NCBI RefSeq assembly: GCF_014640315.1
Contig: NZ_BMGS01000009.1
Location: 186,001-250,000 of the forward strand
Length of the DNA stretch: 64,000 nucleotides
Direction: 5' to 3'
Source of the DNA: Hymenobacter glacieicola
Lineage (GTDB): Bacteria; Bacteroidota; Bacteroidia; Cytophagales; Hymenobacteraceae
This document shows, one piece after another, positions 50,050 to 58,095 of the stretch (positions within the stretch are counted from its first letter, which is position 1; each line of letters begins with the position of its first letter). A program made the position numbers and the translations under genes. Below the pieces are notes generated by a model. That model worked only from the letters and a program-made list of their open reading frames with translations, made no database searches and had not been told where the DNA came from.

Positions 50050-51438
50050 ATGAAAACCTTCTTTCGCAACATTCACCTCTACCTCAGCCTGGTTTCGGGG
50101 CTGATTATTGCCGTCGTTTGCCTAACCGGCGGTGTCCTCGTCTTCGAGAAAGAGCTGGAGCAAGCCTGGCACCCGGAGCGCTACTTTGTGGCGCCGGCTC
50201 CTACCGCCGCCCTGCCCCTGGAGCGCCTCACGGCCGCCGTAAAAGCCTACAAAGCCGACGCGAAAATCACGGGCGTGAAGGTGTACGCCGACCCCGCCCG
50301 CACCGTGGAGTTCAACCTAGCCGGCGCCCCCGGTGGCCCCGGCGGTGAGCACAAAGGCGAGGGAAAAGAGCCGAAAGCAGCGGGCGGCAGCGGCGGTGAA
50401 GGCCGCGCGGAAGCCGGGCAGGGCCCCCAAACGGCTGGGCAACGCTCCGAGGGTGGGCGCGGGGACGCAGGCCCGGGCGGCAAAGGCGGCGCGGAAGGCA
50501 AAGGTGGTAAGGGCGGGGGCGGCGAAGGCGGCCGGGGTCCGGTGGTGTTCGTGAACCCCTACACGGCCACCGTAACCGGCGAGCTGAACTACCGCGAAAC
50601 GTTCTTTTTTACCATGATGGCCCTGCACCGCGGCATGGTGGGCGGCGCCATCGGCAAGCTGATTGTGGGCGTGAGCACCGTCATGTTCCTGTTCATCATT
50701 GGCACCGGCATTGTGCTCTGGTGGCCCGCTACCCGCAAGGCCGTCAAGCAGCGCCTGCAGGTGAAATGGACCGGCGGCTGGAAGCGCCTCAACCACGATT
50801 TGCACATCGTGCTCGGGTTTTACTCGGCCCTGTTCCTGTTCGTGTTTGCCTTTACGGGCCTGGCCTGGTCGTTTGAGTGGTTTAACAAGGGCATCTACGC
50901 CGTGACTAACTCGCCCATGCAGCGCCCCGAGCCGCCGGTGTCGGTAGTGCCGGCTGCGGCTGCGCCTACCTCCACTGGAGCTCCCGAAGTTGCCCCAGAA
51001 GCACCAGCCGCCGCCACAACCCCTGAAGCACCGGCGCGGCCTGGCCTGACGGCTGATGCGGCCCTGGCCCGCGCCCGGGAGCTGGCGCCTTCGGCAGTGT
51101 ACTACTCCTTGCAGTTGCCCAAAGACCCGACCGGCAGCATTCGGGTAGCCACCCTACGGCCCAACGCTACCTACGAAAACGCCACCGACGAAGCCTACCT
51201 CGACCAGTACTCGGGCCAAGTGCTGAGCCAGCAGACCTACGAGCAGCGCAGCCTGGGGCAGCGCGTCCGGGGCCTGTTTAAGCCGGTTCACACGGGTTCC
51301 ATCTGGGGCTGGCCCTCCAAAATCGTCAGCCTGGTAGTGTGCGTGCTGGGCTTCACCTTCCCCATCACGGGCACCATTCTGTGGCTAAACCGCCTGCGCA
51401 AGCAGCGCCGCAAGCAGGCCAAGCTGGTAGCAGCGTAG
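50050..51438 (+). CDS. PepSY-associated membrane protein with Gly-rich insert
   Basis: Protein of 462 residues of the PepSY_TM (iron-regulated membrane protein/putative ferric reductase) family, in the inner membrane. ATG 50050 is chosen over 50035. A first helix (NIHLYLSLVSGLIIAVVCLTG), a periplasmic PepSY segment (FEKELEQAWHPERYFV), helices around LIVGVSTVMFLFIIGTGIVL and LHIVLGFYSALFLFVFAFTG, and a last helix (IVSLVVCVLGFTFPITGTIL) match the family. The histidines typical of its haem-binding helices are present (HLYL, HRGM, HDLHIVLG). Odd: residues ~93-163 are an insert rich in Gly, Glu and Lys, and ~300-332 an Ala/Pro-rich stretch. It follows receptor I; a partner role in reducing imported iron is inferred. 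Confidence 0.87.
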   Translation: MKTFFRNIHLYLSLVSGLIIAVVCLTGGVLVFEKELEQAWHPERYFVAPAPTAALPLERLTAAVKAYKADAKITGVKVYADPARTVEFNLAGAPGGPGGEHKGEGKEPKAAGGSGGEGRAEAGQGPQTAGQRSEGGRGDAGPGGKGGAEGKGGKGGGGEGGRGPVVFVNPYTATVTGELNYRETFFFTMMALHRGMVGGAIGKLIVGVSTVMFLFIIGTGIVLWWPATRKAVKQRLQVKWTGGWKRLNHDLHIVLGFYSALFLFVFAFTGLAWSFEWFNKGIYAVTNSPMQRPEPPVSVVPAAAAPTSTGAPEVAPEAPAAATTPEAPARPGLTADAALARARELAPSAVYYSLQLPKDPTGSIRVATLRPNATYENATDEAYLDQYSGQVLSQQTYEQRSLGQRVRGLFKPVHTGSIWGWPSKIVSLVVCVLGFTFPITGTILWLNRLRKQRRKQAKLVAA

Positions 51439-51480
51439 CGGCCGCCGGATAACCCCGGCGCTTTGCGCGCGTATTTTCAG

Positions 51481-51518
51481 AAGCGTCGGGCTACTTCAGC
51501 TCGGCGCTTTTATTTTGC
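51481..51518 (+). terminator. Probable intrinsic terminator after the PepSY gene
   Basis: A 12-bp stem with two G-T pairs (AAGCGTCGGGCT / AGCTCGGCGCTT), five-base loop, then TTATTTT. The T-rich part lies just before the next gene's start and may double as part of its promoter. Confidence 0.7.
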
Positions 51519-51524
51519 CGCTCT

Positions 51525-52565
51525 ATGCCTCAGCCCGCTACCCCTTCCGTACTCCCGCCACCCGAAAACCGCCTCGTAGCCCTGCTCCGGCGGGCGGGCC
51601 TGCTCGACTGGTTTCTGCTGGGCTTAATTGGGGCGGTGGTGCTGGCTTATCTGATTCCGGGCGTCGGCAGCAAGGCCAGCCCCATTCCGTGGAAAGCCAT
51701 TACCACGGCGGGTGTGGCGCTCATTTTCTTTTTCTACGGCCTGCGCCTGAGCCTCGATAAGCTCCAGGCCGGCCTGCGCAACTGGCGCCTGCACGTGGTG
51801 GTGCAGCTCATTACGTTCGGGGCGTTTCCGGTGCTGGCCCTGGTGGTACGGCCCTGGTTTGAGGGGCTGAAGGGCGAGCAGCTCTGGCAAAGCATTTTCT
51901 TTCTGTGCACGCTGCCCAGTACGGTTTCTACCTCCGTGGTAATGGTGAGCATTGCGCGCGGCAACCTACCCGCCGCCATCTTCAACGCCAGCATCAGCAG
52001 CCTGCTCGGCATCCTACTTACCCCGCTCTGGACCAGCCTGTTGTTGCACACCTCCGCCGATGGGGGGCACCTCTGGGGCCTGGCTCTGAGCCTGATGTGG
52101 CAGGTAATTCTGCCGGTGGTGGCGGGCGTGCTGCTCAACCGCCGCTTCGGGGCGTTTGCCGAGCAGCACAAGGGCACCCTGCGCATTTCTGACCAGGTAG
52201 TGATTCTGTTGATTGTGTTTACGGCCTTCTGCGAGTCGTTTGCCGAAGGTATTTTCCGCAGCTTCGCGGCCCGCGACATTGTGCTACTAGGCCTGGGCAT
52301 GGTAGGCTTGTACCTGGCTATTTTCGGGCTGGTGTGGGGCCTGAGCCGCCTGCTGGGCTTCTCCCGCGAGGACCGGATTACGGCCTTGTTCTGCGGCTCC
52401 AAAAAGTCCCTGGTGCACGGCAGCGTGATGGCCAGCCTGCTGTTCCCGGCCACGGCCGCTACGGGCCTGCTCCTGCTGCCGCTCATGCTCTACCACGCCC
52501 TGCAAATCATTCTGGCCAGCATGATGGCCCAGCGCATGGGTCGGGAGGTAGCCGTTTCGGCTTGA
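51525..52565 (+). CDS. Bile acid:sodium symporter-like membrane protein
   Basis: Protein of 346 residues with about ten membrane segments. It matches the SBF-like family (PF13593; YfeH type), related to bile acid:sodium symporters: opening LLDWFLLGLIGAVVLAYLIP, ALIFFFYGLRLSL, LCTLPSTVSTSVVMVSIARG (the conserved crossover motif), VILLIVFTAFCESF and FCGSKKSLVHGSVMASLLF. Bacterial members are mostly uncharacterised; the transported compound is unknown. It lies between the two siderophore receptor/PepSY pairs and may serve the same pathway, for example moving a siderophore or its breakdown product, but that is only context. ATG 51525 is clear. Confidence 0.88.
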   Translation: MPQPATPSVLPPPENRLVALLRRAGLLDWFLLGLIGAVVLAYLIPGVGSKASPIPWKAITTAGVALIFFFYGLRLSLDKLQAGLRNWRLHVVVQLITFGAFPVLALVVRPWFEGLKGEQLWQSIFFLCTLPSTVSTSVVMVSIARGNLPAAIFNASISSLLGILLTPLWTSLLLHTSADGGHLWGLALSLMWQVILPVVAGVLLNRRFGAFAEQHKGTLRISDQVVILLIVFTAFCESFAEGIFRSFAARDIVLLGLGMVGLYLAIFGLVWGLSRLLGFSREDRITALFCGSKKSLVHGSVMASLLFPATAATGLLLLPLMLYHALQIILASMMAQRMGREVAVSA

Positions 52566-52588
52566 TTTTCTTCCTTGTAAGAAGCAGA

Positions 52589-52613
52589 AGAGCCCCGCAC
52601 ATGGCCGGGCTTT
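52589..52613. terminator. Weak terminator between convergent genes
   Basis: GAGCCCC..GGGCTTTT hairpin with a short stem (about 5-6 bp) and a TTTT end, between the SBF-like and the leftward PepSY genes. Confidence 0.45.
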
Positions 52614-52654
52614 TCGTTTACTAAAGCCAAAACGCAAAGCACAAAACAAAGTAC

Positions 52655-53791
52655 TCAAGCCGCCTGGAGCTTCCGGGGTTTCTTGGCTTTGTTGCGGCGG
52701 CCCCACCAGATGATGGTGCCGGTTACGGGTAGGCTGGCCGAAATCAGGCTGGCCAGGAAAGCCACGATTTTGCCGCCCAGGCCCAGAATCTGGCCGGTAT
52801 GGATGTCGTAGTTCATGTCGGTGAGCTTCGTGCCGGCGCTTTTGGTAGCGTGAAAGCTGGCCTGCAGTTCCTGGCCCGACACGGGGTGAAAGGCGTAGTC
52901 GTCGCGGTGGTAGTAGTGCAGGGCCTGTTGATAGGTCCAGCAGTAGGCGGGCTCCTTGCCGGCTCCCGTGGGGCCCAGCAAAATCATTTGCGCCTGGGGT
53001 GAGCGGCGGCGCACCGTCTGGTACACCACGTCGGACAGGGGTGTCGGGGCGGCGGTGGCGGGTTGCAGCGTGTCTACTTTGGCCGTTATCAGATCCTGAG
53101 GATAGGTTTGCCCGCCGTTGGCCACGTAGGCAATGGAGGTAAGCAGCCAGGGAAACAGCATGAACAAGCCCGTCAGGGCCAGCACCAGCCCGATGCTGGC
53201 GGCGTAAAAGCCCAGCACGTTGTGCAGATCGTAGTTGATGCGGCGCCAGCGGGCCCCCCACTTAATGGTGAAGCGCTGCTTGCGCTCCTGCCGGCGCTTG
53301 GGCCACCACAGCACCAGGCCGGTTAGCAGCATGACCACAAATATCAGCACCGAGCCGCCCACCACCCATTTCGCTACCGCCTCGGGCAGCAGCAAAGTCA
53401 TGTGAATCTCCTGTACAATGCTGAAAAAGTGGGTGCGCAAATCGTGCTCGTGCAGCACCTGCGCCGTGTACGGGTTCAGATATACCTGCGTGCGCGCCCC
53501 ATCCTTCGTGGTGAAAAACACCGTGGCCGAGCGCCCGGGCCCGAAGTACGTGACCCACGTTTCCTGGCGGGCTACCTCGGGGTAGCGAGCCAGGGCGGCG
53601 GCCTGCAGGCGCGAGGGCAACAAAGGGGCCGCCCTGGCCGGCGCTTCCACCTTCCGCCAGGGCTCCGTGAGGTCCCGGATTTCGTCCTGGAAGACGAAAA
53701 TGGCCCCGGTAAGGCTTACAATAAACACCACCAGCCCGGACGCGAGTCCGAGCCAGAGGTGTAGCTTGCCAACGAGCTTTTTAGCCTTCAT
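52655..53791 (-). CDS. PepSY-associated membrane protein (receptor II partner)
   Basis: Protein of 378 residues of the PepSY_TM family in the inner membrane. First helix KLHLWLGLASGLVVFIVSLT, a periplasmic PepSY part (FVFQDEIRDLTEPW), helices around VGGSVLIFVVMLLTGLVLWW and LHNVLGFYAASIGLVLALTG, and a final helix before IIWWGRRNK. Histidines in the first, second (EIHMTLLLPE) and third (YDLHNVLG) segments fit haem or metal binding. Unlike the paralogue at 50050 it has no Gly-rich insert. It starts 17 bases after the stop of receptor II on the same strand and is almost certainly co-transcribed, so it would share the receptor's operators. Confidence 0.9.
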   Translation of the reverse strand: MKAKKLVGKLHLWLGLASGLVVFIVSLTGAIFVFQDEIRDLTEPWRKVEAPARAAPLLPSRLQAAALARYPEVARQETWVTYFGPGRSATVFFTTKDGARTQVYLNPYTAQVLHEHDLRTHFFSIVQEIHMTLLLPEAVAKWVVGGSVLIFVVMLLTGLVLWWPKRRQERKQRFTIKWGARWRRINYDLHNVLGFYAASIGLVLALTGLFMLFPWLLTSIAYVANGGQTYPQDLITAKVDTLQPATAAPTPLSDVVYQTVRRRSPQAQMILLGPTGAGKEPAYCWTYQQALHYYHRDDYAFHPVSGQELQASFHATKSAGTKLTDMNYDIHTGQILGLGGKIVAFLASLISASLPVTGTIIWWGRRNKAKKPRKLQAA

Positions 53792-53808
53792 GGGCGCAGA
53801 AGGTTGGT

Positions 53809-56265
53809 TTAGAACTTGTACGCAACGCTACCAATGATACTACGCAGCTTCTGGGCGTTGAAGGTGGTGTAGCCAATCCAGTAGTGCTCATTGGTCAGGT
53901 TATCTACTTTCACCGCGAAACGGTAGTGCGGCAGGTCGTAGAAGGCACTGGCGTTCAGCACCGTGTAGCTAGGTAGCGTAAACACGCCCTGCGAAACACT
54001 ATTCAGAATCTTGTTCTCGCTGGCGTAGTTCCCACCGAAACCGAGGCCCAGCCCTTTCAGCCGACCTTCGGGCTGGCGGTAGCTTACCCAGAGGTTAGCC
54101 AGGTAGGGCGAGGAAGCCGTGTTGGGGCGGCGGCCGTTCACGTTTTCGTTGGTATTTACAAACTTCGAGTAGTTGTAAGCAAAGCCGCCCACCAGGTTCA
54201 GGCCCGGTACTGGGTTGGCCGTCAGGCTCAGCTCCGTGCCGCGGCTCCACTGGGTACCGTCCTGGGCGCTAATGGTCAGGGTAGTGCTGTCGGGGGTAAT
54301 AACCGTGTAGAGCGTACGCAGGACGTTCTGCACCCGAATGTCGTAGTAGCTTACCGTGGCGCTCAGCCGGCCCCCGGCCGCATCCAGCTTCACGCCGCCT
54401 TCTACCTGGTTGGCGCGCTCGGGCTTGGTCACGAAGGATTGCAGTTCGGCATTGAGGTAGGAGCTGTTCTGGTTATTAAAGCTGTTCTGGTAGTTGGCAA
54501 ACACGGACACCCGGTCCTTCACCGGCTGATACACCAAGCCAAATTTCGGCGAAACGGCCGTTTGCTTGTAGGCAGGCACGGGCGTATACAGGATGCCGCC
54601 CTTGTTATCGTAGCGGTCCACGCGCACGGCAGCCAGCACGCTCAGCTTATCGGTCAGGTTCAGCACATCCGACACGAAAGCGCTGTAGGTATTGATTTTA
54701 GTGGTGACCGGGTAGCGTCCCGGAGCCGCGGCGCCGTACGTAGCCTCAACCGTGCTCCTGTTAAAGGTGCGGTAGTTGTAGCCCGGCACGTTGAGCGGCA
54801 CTACGTCAATTTGCCCGCCGAAGAACTCAATATCGGAGTCGAGACGCAGGAAGTCCAGACCCAGCACCACGCGGTTGCGCAGGCCCCCTACGTGAAAGTC
54901 GCCGTTGAAGAGCTGCTGCACCTGATAGGTCTGGCGGCGGCTGTCCTCGGTTGATTGGTCGGCCCGGATCAGGCTGCTGACCCCGGGCGTGGTGCTTTTG
55001 CCCAGCGCAATGTCGGAGGCCAGGTAGAAGTACGGCCCGTTGCCCTCCGAGTAGCTGCGGCTGGAGGTAAGGTAGGTAGTAGAAGTAAAGCTGGGCGAAA
55101 TCCGGTAGCGCACCTGCCCGAACAGGTTGGTGCTGCGCGAATCCTGGGTTAGCCCCGGCCCCTGGTACGACTGGCGGTAGTCGAGCGGAGCCTGGTCAGC
55201 CCGTGAAAAGCCGAAGTTATCGACCTTATCGAGGAAGTACAGGTAGATGAGCTGCTTGCCCACGTTGGTACTCCGGTACAGCTCGGCGTCGAGGTTGATG
55301 GTGAGCCGGTCGGTGGGCTGAAACTGCAGGCTCGGGGCCAGGGCCAGGTCTTTGGCAAAGCCGGTGTAGCCCGCGTTCTGGAAGTTGTCTTCGTAGGTAT
55401 AGGCTCCATTCAGGCGGAAAGCCAGCGTTTTGGCGGCGTTGAGCGGCGTGTTCACATCCACACTTGCCCGGTGGAAGCCGTAGCTGCCGGCCGCCACGGC
55501 GGCTTCGCCCCCGAACCGGTCGAAGGGCTTCTTGGTCACGCGGTTGAGCAGGCCGCCATAAGAAGTCAGGGCCGAGCCGTAGAGTGTGGCCGAAGGGCCT
55601 TTGATAACCTCCAGCTTTTCCAGGTTGGCGGCATCAATGGTGCTCGTGACGCCACCCGCCACGCCGTTGCGCAACTGGCTTGATACCACAAAGCCCCGTG
55701 AGGCGTAAAACGAGCCCCCGTCGCCGGAGCGGCCAGTGGGCTCCCACATTTTTTGCACGCCCGGGGCATTGCGCGTAGCCTCATCCACGGAGAAAACTAG
55801 CTGTTCCGTTAGCAGTTCCTTGCCCACGGTGGCATACACCTGGGGGTTTTCCAGATTGCTGAGCGGCATCTTGTTGACGTCAACGGACTCTTTGCGGGCG
55901 AAGCGGTTTACGCGGGCCCCATTCACCACTACCTCGCGCAGCTGCTCAGCGTTTTCCGTAAGCGAAAAGTCCAGGGAAACGCTCTGGCCGCCGCTTACGG
56001 TCACGGCCCGTTCCTCCGACTTCAGCCCGACGGCCGTTACCACCACCGTGTATTGCCCGTCGCGCACCCGCTCAATCACAAACTGGCCCTGGTTGTTGGT
56101 AATGGCGCCCTGGCCCCGGCTCTTGAGCCCCACCGTAACGGCTTCAGCCGGCCGGCCATCGGCCGTTGTAATGGTACCTTTAATAGAGCCGGTTTGCTGA
56201 GCGGAAGCCGATAAAGCGCAAACTGATAAGATGGAAATCAGGCCCAGGTGGTGCAGTGTGTTCAT
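53809..56265 (-). CDS. TonB-dependent siderophore receptor II
   Basis: Protein of 818 residues in the outer membrane. ATG 56265 (MNTLHHLGLISILSVCALSA) is chosen over 56304, which lies upstream of an operator and would spoil the signal peptide. Order: signal peptide (~1-22, ASAQQ), regulatory beta-domain (~25-100; GSIKGTITTADGRPAEAV), plug (~110-250; EATRNAPGVQKMWEPTGRSG, LEVIKGPSATLYGSALTSYG) and barrel (to 818; final SVAYKF). It belongs to the siderophore-receptor group, near FhuE/FoxA-type proteins, and differs clearly from receptor I, so it probably takes another ferric siderophore. Two operators and a -7 box lie upstream. The PepSY gene follows in the same unit. Confidence 0.93.
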   Translation of the reverse strand: MNTLHHLGLISILSVCALSASAQQTGSIKGTITTADGRPAEAVTVGLKSRGQGAITNNQGQFVIERVRDGQYTVVVTAVGLKSEERAVTVSGGQSVSLDFSLTENAEQLREVVVNGARVNRFARKESVDVNKMPLSNLENPQVYATVGKELLTEQLVFSVDEATRNAPGVQKMWEPTGRSGDGGSFYASRGFVVSSQLRNGVAGGVTSTIDAANLEKLEVIKGPSATLYGSALTSYGGLLNRVTKKPFDRFGGEAAVAAGSYGFHRASVDVNTPLNAAKTLAFRLNGAYTYEDNFQNAGYTGFAKDLALAPSLQFQPTDRLTINLDAELYRSTNVGKQLIYLYFLDKVDNFGFSRADQAPLDYRQSYQGPGLTQDSRSTNLFGQVRYRISPSFTSTTYLTSSRSYSEGNGPYFYLASDIALGKSTTPGVSSLIRADQSTEDSRRQTYQVQQLFNGDFHVGGLRNRVVLGLDFLRLDSDIEFFGGQIDVVPLNVPGYNYRTFNRSTVEATYGAAAPGRYPVTTKINTYSAFVSDVLNLTDKLSVLAAVRVDRYDNKGGILYTPVPAYKQTAVSPKFGLVYQPVKDRVSVFANYQNSFNNQNSSYLNAELQSFVTKPERANQVEGGVKLDAAGGRLSATVSYYDIRVQNVLRTLYTVITPDSTTLTISAQDGTQWSRGTELSLTANPVPGLNLVGGFAYNYSKFVNTNENVNGRRPNTASSPYLANLWVSYRQPEGRLKGLGLGFGGNYASENKILNSVSQGVFTLPSYTVLNASAFYDLPHYRFAVKVDNLTNEHYWIGYTTFNAQKLRSIIGSVAYKF

Positions 56266-56278
56266 GCTTAATTCTGTA

Positions 56279-56295
56279 TTTAGAACGATTCTAAA
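56279..56295. promoter_or_regulatory. Iron-type operator 4, siderophore receptor locus II
   Basis: TTTAGAACGATTCTAAA: a palindrome with seven-base arms. It lies 14-30 bases before the receptor II ATG, starting six bases after the -7 box on the transcribed strand, matching operator 3 of locus I. Confidence 0.68.
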
Positions 56296-56301
56296 GCACT
56301 G

Positions 56302-56309
56302 CAAAGTAA
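56302..56309 (-). promoter_or_regulatory. Probable -7 box of siderophore receptor gene II
   Basis: Read leftward TTACTTTG, one base from TAnnTTTG, then CA. The TSS would fall near operator 4. Confidence 0.5.
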
Positions 56310-56337
56310 GGCCACAAAACGCCAGGAATGAAATTTA

Positions 56338-56354
56338 TTTAGAATAATTCTACG
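56338..56354. promoter_or_regulatory. Iron-type operator 5, siderophore receptor locus II
   Basis: TTTAGAATAATTCTACG: the inner 13 bases are a perfect palindrome. It lies about 29 bases upstream of the -7 box, near the expected -33 region. Confidence 0.62.
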
Positions 56355-56497
56355 CAACTAGCCAGTAGATAGCGCCCTATCACTTGGTTAGCCGCTCAGG
56401 AGCCTAGTACCTTTTGGGAGCAGCAGGAGAGTCCAAGAAGTATTTGAACCTCGGTAATGTTTGGGCTAGAATAGGGCTATTCCAGTAGCATACCCTT

Positions 56498-56505
56498 ACA
56501 TTTGG
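56498..56505 (+). promoter_or_regulatory. Candidate -7 box of the ankyrin gene
   Basis: TACATTTG fits TAnnTTTG. It lies 34 bases before the ATG. A -33 TTG is not seen at the usual distance. Confidence 0.5.
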
Positions 56506-56538
56506 GTTTGCTTTCCCTATTCAATTGGATTTCTCGGC

Positions 56539-56991
56539 ATGAAAAAACTTCTTCTTGCTATTGCGCTATTTCTCGCCGCTACCTCCGTTAGCCTGGCCCA
56601 GACGCCAACCCAAAAGGTGTACGCAGCCGTCATGAAGAACAAGGCCGCTGACGTAGATGCCCTGCTCAGCGCCGGCGCCGATGCCAACGCATCGGTAGAA
56701 ATGATGCCGGGCTTTCCGACTACTTTCCTCATCATTGCCGCCGGCAACGGCCACCTCGACGTGGTGAAGGCCCTCATCAAGAATAAAGCCCAGGTAGACA
56801 AGCCCGACTCATTTAATGCTACGGCCCTGATGGCTGCCGCCGCGGGCGGACACGTAGCAGTAGTGGAGTTGCTGCTGGCCAGCGGCGCCAATCCCAAAGC
56901 CAAGGACAAAGACGGCAAAGACGTGCTGGCTAGCGCCAAGGAGAGCGGCAACGCCGAGGTGCTACAGCTGATTCAGGCCAAAACCAAATAA
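56539..56991 (+). CDS. Exported ankyrin-repeat protein
   Basis: Protein of 150 residues with a signal peptide (MKKLLLAIALFLAATSVSLA) and three to four ankyrin repeats: VYAAVMKNKAADVDALLSAG, FLIIAAGNGHLDVVKALIKN, ALMAAAAGGHVAVVELLLAS and a final VLASAKESGNAEVLQLI. Ankyrin repeats bind other proteins. Small periplasmic ankyrin proteins in bacteria are often linked with oxidative stress or toxin neutralisation, but no partner is adjacent. It is a single gene ending in a good terminator. Confidence 0.9.
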   Translation: MKKLLLAIALFLAATSVSLAQTPTQKVYAAVMKNKAADVDALLSAGADANASVEMMPGFPTTFLIIAAGNGHLDVVKALIKNKAQVDKPDSFNATALMAAAAGGHVAVVELLLASGANPKAKDKDGKDVLASAKESGNAEVLQLIQAKTK

Positions 56992-57017
56992 GCCCCGGCC
57001 CCCCTACCCTTTTTTAT

Positions 57018-57050
57018 GCCCGAAGCTCCCGCCGGAGTTTCGGGCGTTTT
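57018..57050 (+). terminator. Intrinsic terminator of the ankyrin gene
   Basis: GCCCGAAGCTCC / GGAGTTTCGGGC stem (one mismatch), four-base loop, then GTTTTT. Confidence 0.9.
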
Positions 57051-57167
57051 TGCTTTCCCACCCGGCCGCAAGCCCCAAACCCGGCGTGTGTCATTGCTCA
57101 TAAAAAAGCATCAGGCAGCACGCCTAATGCCTTTATGCAGGAGTATCCGGCGCTTCTGGGGCTAAGC

Positions 57168-57872
57168 CTAGCGCAGCTTCTGCTCGAAGAAGGCCAGGGT
57201 AAGTGCCCACGCTTCGGCGGCAGCGGCGGGGTGGTAGCTGGGCCGCTCGTCGCAGTGGAAGCCGTGGTCGGCGTAGGAAATAACGGTGTTGATGTAGGGC
57301 TTACCGGCCGCTTCCACAGCCTCCACCACCTCGGCAATCTTCTCCTTGCTGATGTGCTGATCAAGGCCGCCCCAGAAGAACAGGTGGGGCGCGTGCAGGT
57401 CCGCAGCCCGGTCTTTGAGCAGGTGGGTACCGCCGCCGTAATACGATACGCCGGCCGCCAGGGGTAGCGCGGCATTGGCCAGAAACGACAGCCGGCCGCC
57501 CAGGCAAAATCCAATGCTACCTACCATATCGGTCACGTTGCCCTGGGCTTGCAGCCAGTCGTAGCAAGCCTGCACGTCGGCGGTTACGCCCTCCGGGGTA
57601 ATGGCATTATAGTGGGGCATGGCACTGGCAAAGTCGGAATACGGAATTTCCAGGCCGGGCGCGGCAGTGCGGTGAAACACTTCCGGGGCAATAACCACGT
57701 AGCCCGCCTGGGCCAGCCGGTCGGCTACGCTACGGATATGACCATTCACTCCAAATGCCTCCTGCAGCAGAATAATGCCCGGATGCGGACCTTCAGAAGT
57801 TGGAAAAGCGGTGTAGGCATTGAACCGGGTGGCATCAGAAGCGGTAAGGCTAACGGCGTTGGGGTAGCTCAT
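57168..57872 (-). CDS. Dienelactone hydrolase family protein
   Basis: Protein of 234 residues with an alpha/beta-hydrolase fold. The Cys-His-Asp triad of dienelactone hydrolases is present at the expected positions: C123 (GFCLGG), D171 (GGLDQHI) and H203 (YADHGFHC), with Glu38 in LLQEAFG. The family opens ring lactones such as those of chlorocatechol breakdown, but many members have other, unknown substrates, and no catabolic genes are near. The frame is open to 58004; ATG 57872 (MSYPNAVSL) is chosen to match family length and because the upstream part looks non-coding. Confidence 0.92.
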   Translation of the reverse strand: MSYPNAVSLTASDATRFNAYTAFPTSEGPHPGIILLQEAFGVNGHIRSVADRLAQAGYVVIAPEVFHRTAAPGLEIPYSDFASAMPHYNAITPEGVTADVQACYDWLQAQGNVTDMVGSIGFCLGGRLSFLANAALPLAAGVSYYGGGTHLLKDRAADLHAPHLFFWGGLDQHISKEKIAEVVEAVEAAGKPYINTVISYADHGFHCDERPSYHPAAAAEAWALTLAFFEQKLR

Positions 57873-58034
57873 CGAAAAGGATAGGTAAGGAAACTGGCTA
57901 CTTAAAGCGACTAGCTGTTTTTTTGTTTGGAAGTTGAAAGGTAACTGCTCCTTACCCTCTCTACCCTCACCGGTCGTCCCGGGCGCAGCAAAGGGCCTTA
58001 TCACGCGAAAACAGGGCGTAGCAACAACTCATGC

Positions 58035-58068
58035 CAACCTGATAAGGGCTTCAGCTACGCTCAGGTTG
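58035..58068. repeat. Short hairpin related to the GTCA..GAGCG repeat family
   Basis: CAACCTGA / TCAGGTTG arms around AAGGGCTTCAGC. Read leftward it begins GTCAACCTGAGCGTAGCTGA, resembling GTCATGCTGAGCG..GTCGAAG at 22574. DNA right after the neighbouring gene's stop (58073-58095) also resembles the ends of the 222-bp palindromic element. The rest of 57873-58095 has no supportable gene. Confidence 0.45.
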
Positions 58069-58095
58069 ACAAGCTTTTTCAACCTCACAACTTCA

